NCBI GenBank assembly: GCA_040752215.1
Contig: JBFMEX010000101.1
Span: 1-40,873, forward strand
DNA length: 40,873 nt
Direction: 5' to 3'
Source of the DNA: JBFMEX01 sp040752215
GTDB lineage: Bacteria > Pseudomonadota > Alphaproteobacteria > Rhizobiales > Hyphomicrobiaceae
The translations under genes and the position numbers were made by a program. The notes beneath the pieces were generated by a model. The model made no database searches and had not been told where the DNA came from. It was given only the letters and a program-made list of their open reading frames with translations. Below are positions 8,925-16,112 of this stretch, in pieces; the stretch's first letter is position 1, and each line of letters starts with the position of its first letter.

Positions 8925-9180
8925 GCGCCACTTCCAGGAATTTCAGGGCCTCGTGGTCGAGGTCGTTTCGGCCATAGCGTGCGGCCAGCTCGGCAGCGCC
9001 TGCGGCGATGGAGTGACCGCCCGTGCACGTCTCGAGAATGGCCGCAGCGGATTCGTTCAGCTTGACGATACCTTCGGGATAAAGGAGCACATAGGCCCGC
9101 TGGGGCTCCTCCCAGCGGAAATGAAAGCTCGGATGAAGCTCGACGACGTCATCCAGTGTGAGCCGGCGCTCGGGCTCCAT
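8893..9180 (-). CDS. pqqD: PqqD, peptide chaperone (RiPP recognition element)
   Basis: A 95-residue protein of the PqqD family, which binds the PqqA precursor and hands it to PqqE. The conserved core is visible: a beta-strand stretch RWEEPQRAYVLLYPEGIVKLNESAAAILETCTGG, followed by helices (ELAARYG, FLEVAHAKGWIRV). This matches the usual Y-P-E-G-x-x-K-L-N-x-x-A-A-x-I-L signature of PqqD. The ATG at 9180 is preceded by a strong GAGGGGGGAGGA ribosome site. It lies 17 bases after pqqA and overlaps pqqE, so precursor, chaperone and enzyme are tightly co-expressed. Nothing looks damaged. Confidence 0.93.
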   Translation of the reverse strand: MEPERRLTLDDVVELHPSFHFRWEEPQRAYVLLYPEGIVKLNESAAAILETCTGGHSIAAGAAELAARYGRNDLDHEALKFLEVAHAKGWIRVKS

Positions 9181-9197
9181 GTGCTCCTCCCCCCTCG

Positions 9198-9311
9198 TCA
9201 CCGCACGTAGACGTATGCGGTGACCTCGAATCCGAGGCGGACATCGCAATAGGCGGGCTCGATCCACTGCGTCGTCGATGCCTCTTTCCTGGTTTCGGTG
9301 GTGGTCTGCAT
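9198..9311 (-). CDS. pqqA: PqqA-like precursor peptide
   Basis: A 37-residue peptide ending in the PqqA core signature RLGFEVTAYVYVR. The crosslinked residues of known PqqA, a Glu and a Tyr spaced E-x-x-x-Y, are present as E29 and Y33. The leader W-x-x-P-x-x-x-x-x-R-L-G is that of Klebsiella PqqA (WKKPAFIDLRLGLEVTLY). The peptide carries about 14 extra N-terminal residues rich in Thr and Glu, and has a Cys at position 22. The ATG at 9311 follows an AGGAGA site 7 bases upstream. It is the first gene of the pqqA-pqqD-pqqE train. In classical PQQ synthesis the fused Glu-Tyr is excised by a protease and oxidised by PqqB and PqqC; neither is encoded here. Confidence 0.9.
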   Translation of the reverse strand: MQTTTETRKEASTTQWIEPAYCDVRLGFEVTAYVYVR

Positions 9312-9403
9312 TGTCGTTCTCCTGGGCCGATGAGGCGCGCCTGCCGGCGAATTCCTCGACCGGCACGCGCGAGCGGAGGCTCGCACGAGCGACAAAGGCA
9401 AAT

Positions 9404-9417
9404 TTGATCCATGTCGA
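9404..9417. promoter_or_regulatory. FNR/FixK-type box upstream of pqqA
   Basis: The sequence TTGATCCATGTCGA matches the alphaproteobacterial Fnr/FixK pattern TTGA[TC]-N4-[AG]TCAA at all but one position. Its centre is about 100 bases before the pqqA start, which would allow a class II promoter (box near -41) with an untranslated leader of roughly 60 bases. The 167-base interval between fnr and pqqA holds no gene, so pqqADE can be transcribed separately from the upstream ubiTUV-fnr genes. This site was found by eye; binding is inferred. Confidence 0.55.
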
Positions 9418-9478
9418 AATTCGATGCTCACGGCCCTTCACGAGGCCGTGAGGCGCGCCAGCGGCGCGCACTCCGTTA

Positions 9479-10207
9479 TCAGCGGTCGACATTCCTGTCG
9501 GTGCCCGGCAACGGCGCGGCGATCGATTGCAGGGCGTCCCAGTCCCTTATACGGATCAGGCTGCGCCCCTTGGTTTCGACGATGCCCCGATCGCGAAGCT
9601 GGGTGAGCTGACGGCTGACCGTCTCGATGGTGGTGCCGAGGTAGTCCGCGAGCTCGCCCCGCGCCAGTGGCAGGTGCAGCACTTCACGACGGGCCTCCTC
9701 GCTCGCGATCCTCGTGCGCTGCTCGAGCACCACGAGGAACATCGCGACGCGCTCCAGCGCCGGCCGATGGGCAAGTATGCGCGCCCAGCCGCGCACGTCG
9801 TCGAGCTCGTTCAGCGCGTGACCGAGAATGGCCGGCTCGAGCATGGCGCTCTTGCGGAGAAGGATCTCGAATACCCGCTGTGGGAAGCAGCAGAGCTCGA
9901 CGGGTGTCGCCGTCTCCGCGACGAGGCGTGCGATGGGGGGCTGCGTCGGGCACAGGTAGTCGCCGGGAAAGAGCAGGCCGGCGATATGCTGGCGGCCATC
10001 CGGCTCGACGTGCAGCAGCTTGATCACGCCGGACACCAGAATCCTGAATGAGTCCAATTTGGCGCCGCCGTCCATGAGCACAGTGCCCTTGGCGTAACGC
10101 CGATGCATCGACAAGCGTCCGGATCTCACGCTTTCGATCGCCGAAAGGGCTCGGCAGATCGGGTGGCGATGAACCCGGCACGTCTCGCAATGGTCCCGTG
10201 GCGGCAT
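9479..10207 (-). CDS. FNR-family oxygen-sensing transcription regulator (FnrN/FnrL type)
   Basis: A 242-residue Crp/Fnr protein. The N-terminus has C7-x2-C10-x7-C18 (CETCRVHRHPIC), the spacing seen in alphaproteobacterial FnrN/FnrL/AadR proteins, and the fourth candidate ligand is in ELCCF (C106 or C107). This predicts a 4Fe-4S cluster destroyed by oxygen. A cyclic-nucleotide-type beta-roll follows (SGVIKLLHVEPDGRQHIAGLLFPGDY), then the dimer helix and a helix-turn-helix with recognition residues E-x2-S-R in IETVSRQL, the FNR pattern for TTGAT half-sites. It starts 3 bases after the MaoC-like gene and so is part of the ubiTUV transcript. Two matching boxes (13825-13838 and 9404-9417) make local and auto-regulation likely. 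Confidence 0.9.
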   Translation of the reverse strand: MPPRDHCETCRVHRHPICRALSAIESVRSGRLSMHRRYAKGTVLMDGGAKLDSFRILVSGVIKLLHVEPDGRQHIAGLLFPGDYLCPTQPPIARLVAETATPVELCCFPQRVFEILLRKSAMLEPAILGHALNELDDVRGWARILAHRPALERVAMFLVVLEQRTRIASEEARREVLHLPLARGELADYLGTTIETVSRQLTQLRDRGIVETKGRSLIRIRDWDALQSIAAPLPGTDRNVDR

Positions 10208-10210
10208 GGA

Positions 10211-11212
10211 TCACCCGACTTTGCGCCTCGCGCGGGCGGCTCGCTCGAGCAGCATCTGGGGGTAGAAGGACACGACGGGGTCGCCGTTCGCATTCACGCC
10301 CTCGGCGCCGACGACTAGAAGGCCCCAGTCCTCGTGCGAGGCGATCTCGATCTTGCGCTCGGCCCAGGCCCGGTATGAGATCGTCTCGCCGGGGCCGACG
10401 GGACGGTGCCAGCGGAGATGTTTCACGCCTGCGGCCGGACCGAGTATCGGAACAGGCCGCCCTCGCTGGGAAAGTTGCAGAGCATGGTGTGCGTAATAGC
10501 GAACGATGCAGTGCATCCAAGCCGCTGTCACGTGCCAGACCGATGCCGTGAGCGCCTCATTGCGGCTGGACACAGCGATTGGCGCGCCATCGTAGGTGGC
10601 ACGAAAGCTGCGAATCCGCTCTCGGTCGAACGCGTAGTCGCCGAGGTCGATCTCGTCTCCCGGAGCGACGTCCTCGAAGAACTTGATGCCGTGATCTCCA
10701 GCCCGCCGCGAGGCACGGGCCGGACGTGCCCTCCGAATGGGGCAGTCCCCGACCCTCAATGGCGCGTCGACGTGCGCCTGCCGCACCAGGCAGTCCATGC
10801 GACAGCGCATCACCGGGTCACCGCCTTGATTGATCGTCTCGATTGCGATCGGGAACGAGCCGACGCGCTCGCTGCACGCATGGCAGCCCCGTGGCCCCCA
10901 GACGAGAGTGGCAGTCAGCGCGTCGTCGGGACGAACCGGCCTCAGCCAGAGAATCTCCTCGGCGCCGGCCGGCTCGAGCGCCAGCCCGCGCTCGCTGGCC
11001 GCGCGCTGCAGGAGGGACATGACCGCCGTGCACGTGTGCCAGCCGGACGCCGCCAACCCGCCGAGCAGTGTCGTCTCGGCGGCGCTCTCGTCGAGGTGGA
11101 ACGGCTGGGCATCGAACTCGGTCGCGAAGGCGATGATGTCGCCACGCCCGAGAACGATCGTGCCGAGGTTGACCCGTTCGCCAGCTCCGATCGCCCATTC
11201 CGGATTGCTCAT
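10211..11212 (-). CDS. Double-hotdog MaoC-like hydratase/dehydratase
   Basis: A 333-residue protein with two tandem hotdog domains of the MaoC/R-hydratase type. The N-terminal domain keeps the catalytic Asp-His pair in TEFDAQPFHLDESAA (D34, H39) and the following GGLAASGWHTC helix, so it may be active on an acyl thioester or a similar enoyl substrate. The second domain (about residues 190-333) has YDGAPIAVS at the equivalent place; the Asp remains but the His is gone, so it is probably structural. The ATG at 11212 has an AAGGCGAGG site. It lies 50 bases after ubiV and 3 bases before fnr. Hotdog dehydratases are not part of known ubiquinone pathways, so its role here is open. Confidence 0.78.
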   Translation of the reverse strand: MSNPEWAIGAGERVNLGTIVLGRGDIIAFATEFDAQPFHLDESAAETTLLGGLAASGWHTCTAVMSLLQRAASERGLALEPAGAEEILWLRPVRPDDALTATLVWGPRGCHACSERVGSFPIAIETINQGGDPVMRCRMDCLVRQAHVDAPLRVGDCPIRRARPARASRRAGDHGIKFFEDVAPGDEIDLGDYAFDRERIRSFRATYDGAPIAVSSRNEALTASVWHVTAAWMHCIVRYYAHHALQLSQRGRPVPILGPAAGVKHLRWHRPVGPGETISYRAWAERKIEIASHEDWGLLVVGAEGVNANGDPVVSFYPQMLLERAARARRKVG

Positions 11213-11261
11213 GTGGGCCTCGCCTTGCTGCTCGATCGCTGCCCCCCGGTAGACCGGGCGC

Positions 11262-12164
11262 TCAGGCCCAGACGGCGTCGAGTGTCCGCTGTGCACCCGC
11301 CTGACCATGCACATAGCCGTTGACGATCGCGCCGGGCAGCGCCTGTGCGGCGACACGCGCGATGAGCTGGGCGCCGTCGATGCGGCCGTCCGCCAGATCG
11401 CGATAGGTCTCGATCACCGCGACCATATCGCAGCTGTGCGGGGAGAGGCGCAGGCGCGTGACGCCGACCCGAGCGAGGTCGGCGACTTCCGGTCCGAGCA
11501 CGCTCACACCGGCAGCCAGCGTCTCGATGCCGTTGACGGCCAGGAACGCCTCGCCATCCAGAGTCTCGACCAGAAGTCCGTCGGGATCCAGCTCGCAGAC
11601 GTACCGGCATGAGTCCTTGGACAGTCCGTGGGCGCGCGCATGATAGCAGCGGGCCGATACCGCCAGCGGCGCGCGGCCGAAGGCGAGCACCTCGATGTCG
11701 GTATTGCCGCGACGTGCAGCGATGGCGGCGATGGAGCCGAGCGGCAGCTCGGGCGGCAGACAGACGGCAGAGGCACCGAGGGCGGCCAGCTCGCCGAGGG
11801 TGTCCTCGTTGTAGACGTTGAGGAACGGACCGACGACATGCGGGCGTCCGGCCATCGCTGCGAGTGCCGTGACGTCGTTGACCTCGACGAGCCTTGCTCC
11901 ACCCTCGGCTGTCTCGACGATCTCCGCCACCTCGCGCTTCAGCGTGGGCAGCGCCAATGTGGCCAGGGCGACCTCCTTGCCGCCACGCTCAAGCCGCTCG
12001 ACGACGCCGGCGATCACGTCGGTACGGAACGGCGACCGCTTGGAGCAAACGACCTCTCCGACAACCACGCGCTCGACCGGCGCCTCGTCGGCGATTCGCG
12101 CATAGAAGTCGGTCCAAATCGGCGTTGGCCAGTTGAACAGCACCGGCCCAAGGGTGAGCTTCAC
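11262..12164 (-). CDS. ubiV: UbiV, O2-independent ubiquinone hydroxylation subunit
   Basis: A 300-residue protein of the U32 peptidase-like family, in the YhbV/UbiV branch. UbiU and UbiV form a 4Fe-4S heterodimer that hydroxylates the ubiquinone ring without oxygen. The cluster ligands are visible: C40 in EVVCSKRSP and C173, C186 and C190 in ARCYHARAHGLSKDSCRYVC, with the same 13 and 4 spacings as the E. coli protein (C180, C193, C197). I chose the GTG at 12164 because it yields MKLTLGPVLFNWP, the family N-terminus, and has a GGGAGGA site 6 bases before. It follows ubiU by 32 bases. The family's old label, protease, should not be used for function. Confidence 0.94.
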   Translation of the reverse strand: MKLTLGPVLFNWPTPIWTDFYARIADEAPVERVVVGEVVCSKRSPFRTDVIAGVVERLERGGKEVALATLALPTLKREVAEIVETAEGGARLVEVNDVTALAAMAGRPHVVGPFLNVYNEDTLGELAALGASAVCLPPELPLGSIAAIAARRGNTDIEVLAFGRAPLAVSARCYHARAHGLSKDSCRYVCELDPDGLLVETLDGEAFLAVNGIETLAAGVSVLGPEVADLARVGVTRLRLSPHSCDMVAVIETYRDLADGRIDGAQLIARVAAQALPGAIVNGYVHGQAGAQRTLDAVWA

Positions 12165-12196
12165 GTCGTTCCTCCCGGACACTTTGCGCCATTTCC

Positions 12197-13174
12197 TCAA
12201 CGCCAGGTCTTGCGATAGGCCCCCGCAGTCTCGCGGCCGCCTTCGGTGAATGCGGCGAGTGCGCTCGCCGAGGGCTCGCGTCCGGCGGCCAGCGCATCGA
12301 GAGCGGCGCGGAAGGCTGTCACAGTCGCCGCGAGATAGGCCTTGCCGCGCTGACGGCCCTCGATCTTCAGTGCCTTCACTCCGGCCTTCTGCAAGTCTGG
12401 CAACAATGCGAGCGCATTGAGACTCGTCGGGTCTTCGAAGATGTGCATTGCCCGGCCGGAGACCTTGAAGCGCCCCTTGCACAGCGTCGGATAGGCTGCG
12501 GGCCGGCCGGCGGGGTAGCGGTCGATGACGAAGCCGCCGAGTCGCGCCGCCAGCTCGGTTCCCTCCTGGCGATATTGCACATGCGCCGCCGGGGAGCAGA
12601 CGCCATGCATGTTCGGCGACTGCCCGGTCGCATAGGACGACATCAGGCAGCGTCCTTCCGCCATCACGCAAAGCCCGCCGAACGCAAACACCTCGGTCTC
12701 GCAGCCGACGGCAGCCGAGATGGCGGCGATCTCGGTCACCGTGAGGACGCGCGGCAGAACCACACGCTTCACGCCGAACCGCTCGACATAGAACTGGATG
12801 GCGAGCGGTGTCGCGGCGGCGGCTTGTACCGAGAGGTGGAGCCGCTGCTCGGGGAAGGCCCGGCGCGCCCAGGCGAGCAGCCCGAGATCCGCCAGGATGA
12901 GGGCATCGGCGCCGGCGGCCACCGCGGCCTCGACGGCGCGGTGCCAAACGTCCGTTGCTCCGGCTCTCGCGAATGTATTGATGGCAACGAGGACCTTGGC
13001 GCCGTGCTTGTGGGCATACGAGATGCCCTCGCACATCTCGCCGGCGTCGAAATTCAGGCCGGGAAAGTTGCGCGCGTTGGTCTCGTCGCGAAAGCCGCAG
13101 TAGACGGCGTCCGCGCCGGCATCCACCGCGGTGCGGAGTGCCGAGGGCGTTCCCGCCGGACAGACGAGTTCCAT
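12197..13174 (-). CDS. ubiU: UbiU, O2-independent ubiquinone hydroxylation subunit
   Basis: A 325-residue partner of UbiV. It begins MELVCPAGTPSALRTAVDAGADAVYCG, the typical U32/UbiU start, with a GAGGAGG site before the ATG at 13174. The four iron-sulfur ligands fall at C169, C176, C193 and C232 (GGLCVMAEGRC, HGVCSP, TLCKGRF), which are the same residue numbers I recall for E. coli UbiU. The function, established for the family, is ring hydroxylation in ubiquinone synthesis under anoxia. It lies 30 bases after ubiT. There is no sign of damage. Confidence 0.95.
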   Translation of the reverse strand: MELVCPAGTPSALRTAVDAGADAVYCGFRDETNARNFPGLNFDAGEMCEGISYAHKHGAKVLVAINTFARAGATDVWHRAVEAAVAAGADALILADLGLLAWARRAFPEQRLHLSVQAAAATPLAIQFYVERFGVKRVVLPRVLTVTEIAAISAAVGCETEVFAFGGLCVMAEGRCLMSSYATGQSPNMHGVCSPAAHVQYRQEGTELAARLGGFVIDRYPAGRPAAYPTLCKGRFKVSGRAMHIFEDPTSLNALALLPDLQKAGVKALKIEGRQRGKAYLAATVTAFRAALDALAAGREPSASALAAFTEGGRETAGAYRKTWR

Positions 13175-13204
13175 GTCTCCGCCTCCTCGCGTCCGCTGCG
13201 GCAC

Positions 13205-13789
13205 TCAGAGAGGATCCGGTTTCATTCCCGCAGTCGCGGCCGGGGCCCCGAGTAGCACGCGAATGCCTGCAGCGAGACGATTTGCGCCCCACGAGACCGA
13301 TTCCGCAAGATGCTCGGGAAACCCCAGCACCCGTCCCGCTTCAAGATCGGCATCTTCGATCGCGTTACGCAGCGAGAGCACGGCCGCCGTGTCGCCCTCG
13401 ATCGTCAGATCGCGCGAGAAGAACAACGCGTCGCCGTCGTATGCTCCCTCGAGGAGGCCGAGCAGGACGACCAGATTGGCGGAGATGCGGGCGTCCCAGG
13501 CGCTCGCCGGCAGCTGACGGACCACCACAAGCCGAGGTTCCGCAGGGCGTGGCTCGAGGAGAAAGACGAATGGACAATCGACCGGATCGATTGCGAAACG
13601 CGCGCCCGCGTGCTCGCCGAGGCGTGTGAGCAGTGTTGGATTGTGCGCGAGTATGGCGCGCATCGTGCGCTGAGCGATGCTCTGGAGAGGTGCGAGCGGC
13701 AGGACCTGCATGGTGCCGGCGACCATCCACGGCACGGCACCTCTGCCGATCGGCGGCACAGCGTCGTCAAGCGCATTCGGTCGGTCCAT
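13205..13789 (-). CDS. ubiT: UbiT, SCP2-domain accessory factor for anaerobic ubiquinone synthesis
   Basis: A 194-residue SCP2-type lipid-binding protein, counterpart of the aerobic factor UbiJ, that is thought to hold the polyprenylated intermediates for UbiU/UbiV. The SCP2 core shows as FLLEPRPAEPRLVVV, ISANLVVLLGLLEGAYDGDALFFSRDLTIEGDTAAVLSLRNAIED, with the D-G-D-A-L-F-F-S-R-D-L-x-I-x-G-D-T segment characteristic of the YhbT/UbiT group. It is first in the leftward ubiTUV train. The ribosome site before the ATG at 13789 is weak; an internal start (Met at about residue 22) is possible. A perfect FNR-type box lies 36 bases upstream. Confidence 0.92.
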   Translation of the reverse strand: MDRPNALDDAVPPIGRGAVPWMVAGTMQVLPLAPLQSIAQRTMRAILAHNPTLLTRLGEHAGARFAIDPVDCPFVFLLEPRPAEPRLVVVRQLPASAWDARISANLVVLLGLLEGAYDGDALFFSRDLTIEGDTAAVLSLRNAIEDADLEAGRVLGFPEHLAESVSWGANRLAAGIRVLLGAPAATAGMKPDPL

Positions 13790-13824
13790 GACACGTCAGA
13801 TAATCGAGGCCGCGCCACTGGTGC

Positions 13825-13838
13825 TTGACCCAAGTCAA
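13825..13838. promoter_or_regulatory. Perfect FNR/FixK palindrome between ubiT and ubiD
   Basis: TTGACCCAAGTCAA is a fully symmetric FNR/FixK-type site (TTGAC-N4-GTCAA) in the 119-base divergent region. Its centre is about 42 bases from the ubiT start and 77 from the ubiD start. A single site could activate both ubiTUV and ubiDX when oxygen is low. The fnr gene in the same cluster has the matching recognition-helix residues. Functional binding is inferred. Confidence 0.75.
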
Positions 13839-13908
13839 GCCGGGTCGCGCCGCCGGGTGGATATGAGCGGATATAGAAGCTGAAGTATGGCCCGACCCGG
13901 ACTGGCGC

Positions 13909-15423
13909 ATGGCACTCCGCTGCCTTTCGGACTTCATGGACCTGCTCGAACGCCGTGGGCAGCTCACCCGCATTGCCGAGCCGGTGTCGACCGTGCTCGA
14001 GGTGACCGAGCTTCACCGGCGGGTCATTGCGCGCGGCGGGCCGGCGCTATTGATCGAGAACCCGATCAAGGCCGACCGATCGCGCTCCGAGCTGCCGTTG
14101 CTGACGAATCTCTTCGGAACGGTGCAGCGGGTCGCGATGGCACTCGGCGGTGATGGACGGGAGACTCTACTCGAGGTCGGGAGGCTGCTCGCGCGGCTCC
14201 GGCAGCCAACCCCGCCGTCGGGGTGGCGAGAGACGGCCCGTCAGCTGCCGATGCTTCGCCAAGCGCTGACAGCACGACCGCGTATCGTCTCGAATCCCGC
14301 GGTTCAACGCGATATCCGCCGAGGCCGCGAGATCGATCTCGGCCGCCTGCCGGTACAGACCTGCTGGCCTGGCGAGCCGGCGCCGCTCATCACTTGGCCG
14401 ATCGTCGTCACGCGCCCGCCCGGTCAGGTCGATCCCGCGACCCACAATTGGGGCATCTATCGCATGCAGGTGCTGGGGCGCGACCGCGCCATCGTGCGAT
14501 GGCTCGCCCATCGCGGCGGCGCCCGCCACTACCGCGACTGGCAGGCGCTGAAGGAGCCGATGCCGGTCGCAGTTGCGATCGGGGCCGATCCGGCGACGCT
14601 ACTCGCAGCGGTGACGCCGGTCCCGGAGACGATGTCGGAGGCCAGCTTCGCCGGCCTGCTGCGGGGAGAAAGAACGAGCTTGGCTCGCGGAGCGACCGTT
14701 GCGCTGCTCGTGCCAGCGGAGGCAGAGATCGTGATCGAGGGCTTTGTCGACCCCGACGCCACGGCTCTTGAAGGACCGTACGGCGACCATACGGGCTACT
14801 ACAACGCCGCCGAGCCGTACCCAGTCATTCGAGTGACCGCGATCACGACGCGACGCGAGCCGGTATATCTCTCCACCTTCACGGGGCGAGCGCCCGACGA
14901 GCCGGCCATCCTCTCCGAGGCGCTCAACGACGTGTTTCTTCCCCTGGTGCAGCAGCAGTTCCCCGAGATCCACGATTGCTGGCTGCCACCGGAGGCAGCC
15001 TCCTATCGCATAGCCGTCGTCTCCATTGCCAAGCGCTACGCCGGGCAGGCACGCCGCGTGATGCTGGCGCTGTGGTCGATGCTGCCGCAGTTCATGTACA
15101 CGAAGCTCGTCATCGTCGTGGACGACGACATCGACGTCAGGGACTGGAAGGACGTCATGTGGGCCGTAGCCACGCGGTCGGACCCGGGGCGAGACCTGCT
15201 GGTGATCACCGGCACGCCGATCGACGCGCTCGATTTCGCGTCCCCGCTTCAAGGGCTCGGCGGCAAGCTCGGGCTGGACGCCACGTGCAAGATCGGGGCG
15301 GAGACCAACCGCGTCTGGGGGCGGACGCTGGAGATGGACGCGGCGGTCCGAGCGCGCATCGACAATCTCGCCCGCCGGCTGCCGGATCTCCTCGGCGAGA
15401 CGACGGCCAGGAGCGCGCCATGA
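13909..15423 (+). CDS. ubiD: UbiD, prenylated-FMN 4-hydroxybenzoate-type decarboxylase
   Basis: A 504-residue decarboxylase that removes the carboxyl group of 3-polyprenyl-4-hydroxybenzoate in ubiquinone synthesis, using prenylated FMN from UbiX. It is colinear with E. coli UbiD: GGPALLIENP, TNLFGTVQRVAMALG, VQTCWPGEPAPLITWP, NWGIYRMQVLG, WLAHRGGARHYRDW, ADPATLLAAVTPVPETMSE, and the catalytic EGPYGDHTGYYN, then YTKLVIVVDDDIDVRDW. The R-E-E triad context is preserved. Its length is close to the E. coli enzyme (497). ubiX overlaps its stop by ATGA. Other UbiD-family members act on different aromatics, but the sequence and ubiTUV context favour ubiquinone. Confidence 0.93.
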   Translation: MALRCLSDFMDLLERRGQLTRIAEPVSTVLEVTELHRRVIARGGPALLIENPIKADRSRSELPLLTNLFGTVQRVAMALGGDGRETLLEVGRLLARLRQPTPPSGWRETARQLPMLRQALTARPRIVSNPAVQRDIRRGREIDLGRLPVQTCWPGEPAPLITWPIVVTRPPGQVDPATHNWGIYRMQVLGRDRAIVRWLAHRGGARHYRDWQALKEPMPVAVAIGADPATLLAAVTPVPETMSEASFAGLLRGERTSLARGATVALLVPAEAEIVIEGFVDPDATALEGPYGDHTGYYNAAEPYPVIRVTAITTRREPVYLSTFTGRAPDEPAILSEALNDVFLPLVQQQFPEIHDCWLPPEAASYRIAVVSIAKRYAGQARRVMLALWSMLPQFMYTKLVIVVDDDIDVRDWKDVMWAVATRSDPGRDLLVITGTPIDALDFASPLQGLGGKLGLDATCKIGAETNRVWGRTLEMDAAVRARIDNLARRLPDLLGETTARSAP

Positions 15424-16049
15424 TCGGGGAGAGGCGGCTCGTGGTAGGCATCAGCGGCGCCTCCGGTGCGGCCATCGGCCTTCGCGTCCTGGAGCTCCTG
15501 AGGCAGAGCGCCAGTGCCGAGATCCATCTCGTCGTCACGCCGGCTGCTCGGCGGACGCTCGCGATCGAGGTCGACGAGCAGGCACTCGATCGCGCGCGAG
15601 GCCTGGCTCACGTCGTCCACAGGTGCTCTGATCTCGCCGCGCCGATCGCGAGCGGCTCGTTCCGTTGCGACGGCATGATCGTGGCTCCGTGCTCGTTGCG
15701 AACGTTGTCGGCGGTGGCCTGCGGGCTTGCCGACAACCTCCTGACGCGGGCCGCGGACGTAGCGCTGAAGGAGCGCCGCCGCCTCGTGCTCCTGGCCAGA
15801 GAGTCCCCGCTGCATGCCGGACACATCGAGGCCATGCTGAAGGTGACCCGGCTCGGGGCCATCGTCATGCCGCCCGTCCCGGCGTTCTACACGCGCCCGG
15901 AGACCGTCGATCAGATCGTGACCCAGATCGCCGGGCGCGCGATCGAGCTGGCTGGCGTCGAGATTGACGGCGTGGTTGCACGCTGGAATGGCGCCGGGCG
16001 GCCTCGCGACGCAGCGAAAATCGGGGACGGCTCTGGCGAGCGCACTTGA
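15420..16049 (+). CDS. ubiX: UbiX, flavin prenyltransferase
   Basis: A 209-residue enzyme that joins dimethylallyl phosphate to FMN, making the cofactor for UbiD. The fold landmarks are VVGISGASGAAIGLRVLELL at the N-terminus, the FMN/phosphate segment FRCDGMIVAPCSLRTLSAVACGLADNLLTRAADVALKERRRLVLLARESPLH, and VMPPVPAFYTRPETVDQIV. The family normally ends near residue 190; this one has about 15 additional polar residues. The start overlaps the ubiD stop (ATGA), showing translational coupling. It ends facing a decayed Crp/Fnr gene on the other strand. Confidence 0.94.
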   Translation: MIGERRLVVGISGASGAAIGLRVLELLRQSASAEIHLVVTPAARRTLAIEVDEQALDRARGLAHVVHRCSDLAAPIASGSFRCDGMIVAPCSLRTLSAVACGLADNLLTRAADVALKERRRLVLLARESPLHAGHIEAMLKVTRLGAIVMPPVPAFYTRPETVDQIVTQIAGRAIELAGVEIDGVVARWNGAGRPRDAAKIGDGSGERT

Positions 16050-16112
16050 ATGCGCCGCCACGAGCGTGCCGTCCGCGATGCCGCCGACAGTGGCTAAGCC
16101 GCGTGGGTCGTC

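Noticed and set aside
11262..13174. Annotation of the two U32-family proteins as collagenase-like peptidases
   Set aside because: The four-Cys iron-sulfur pattern and the ubiT neighbour identify UbiU and UbiV; no protease role is supported.
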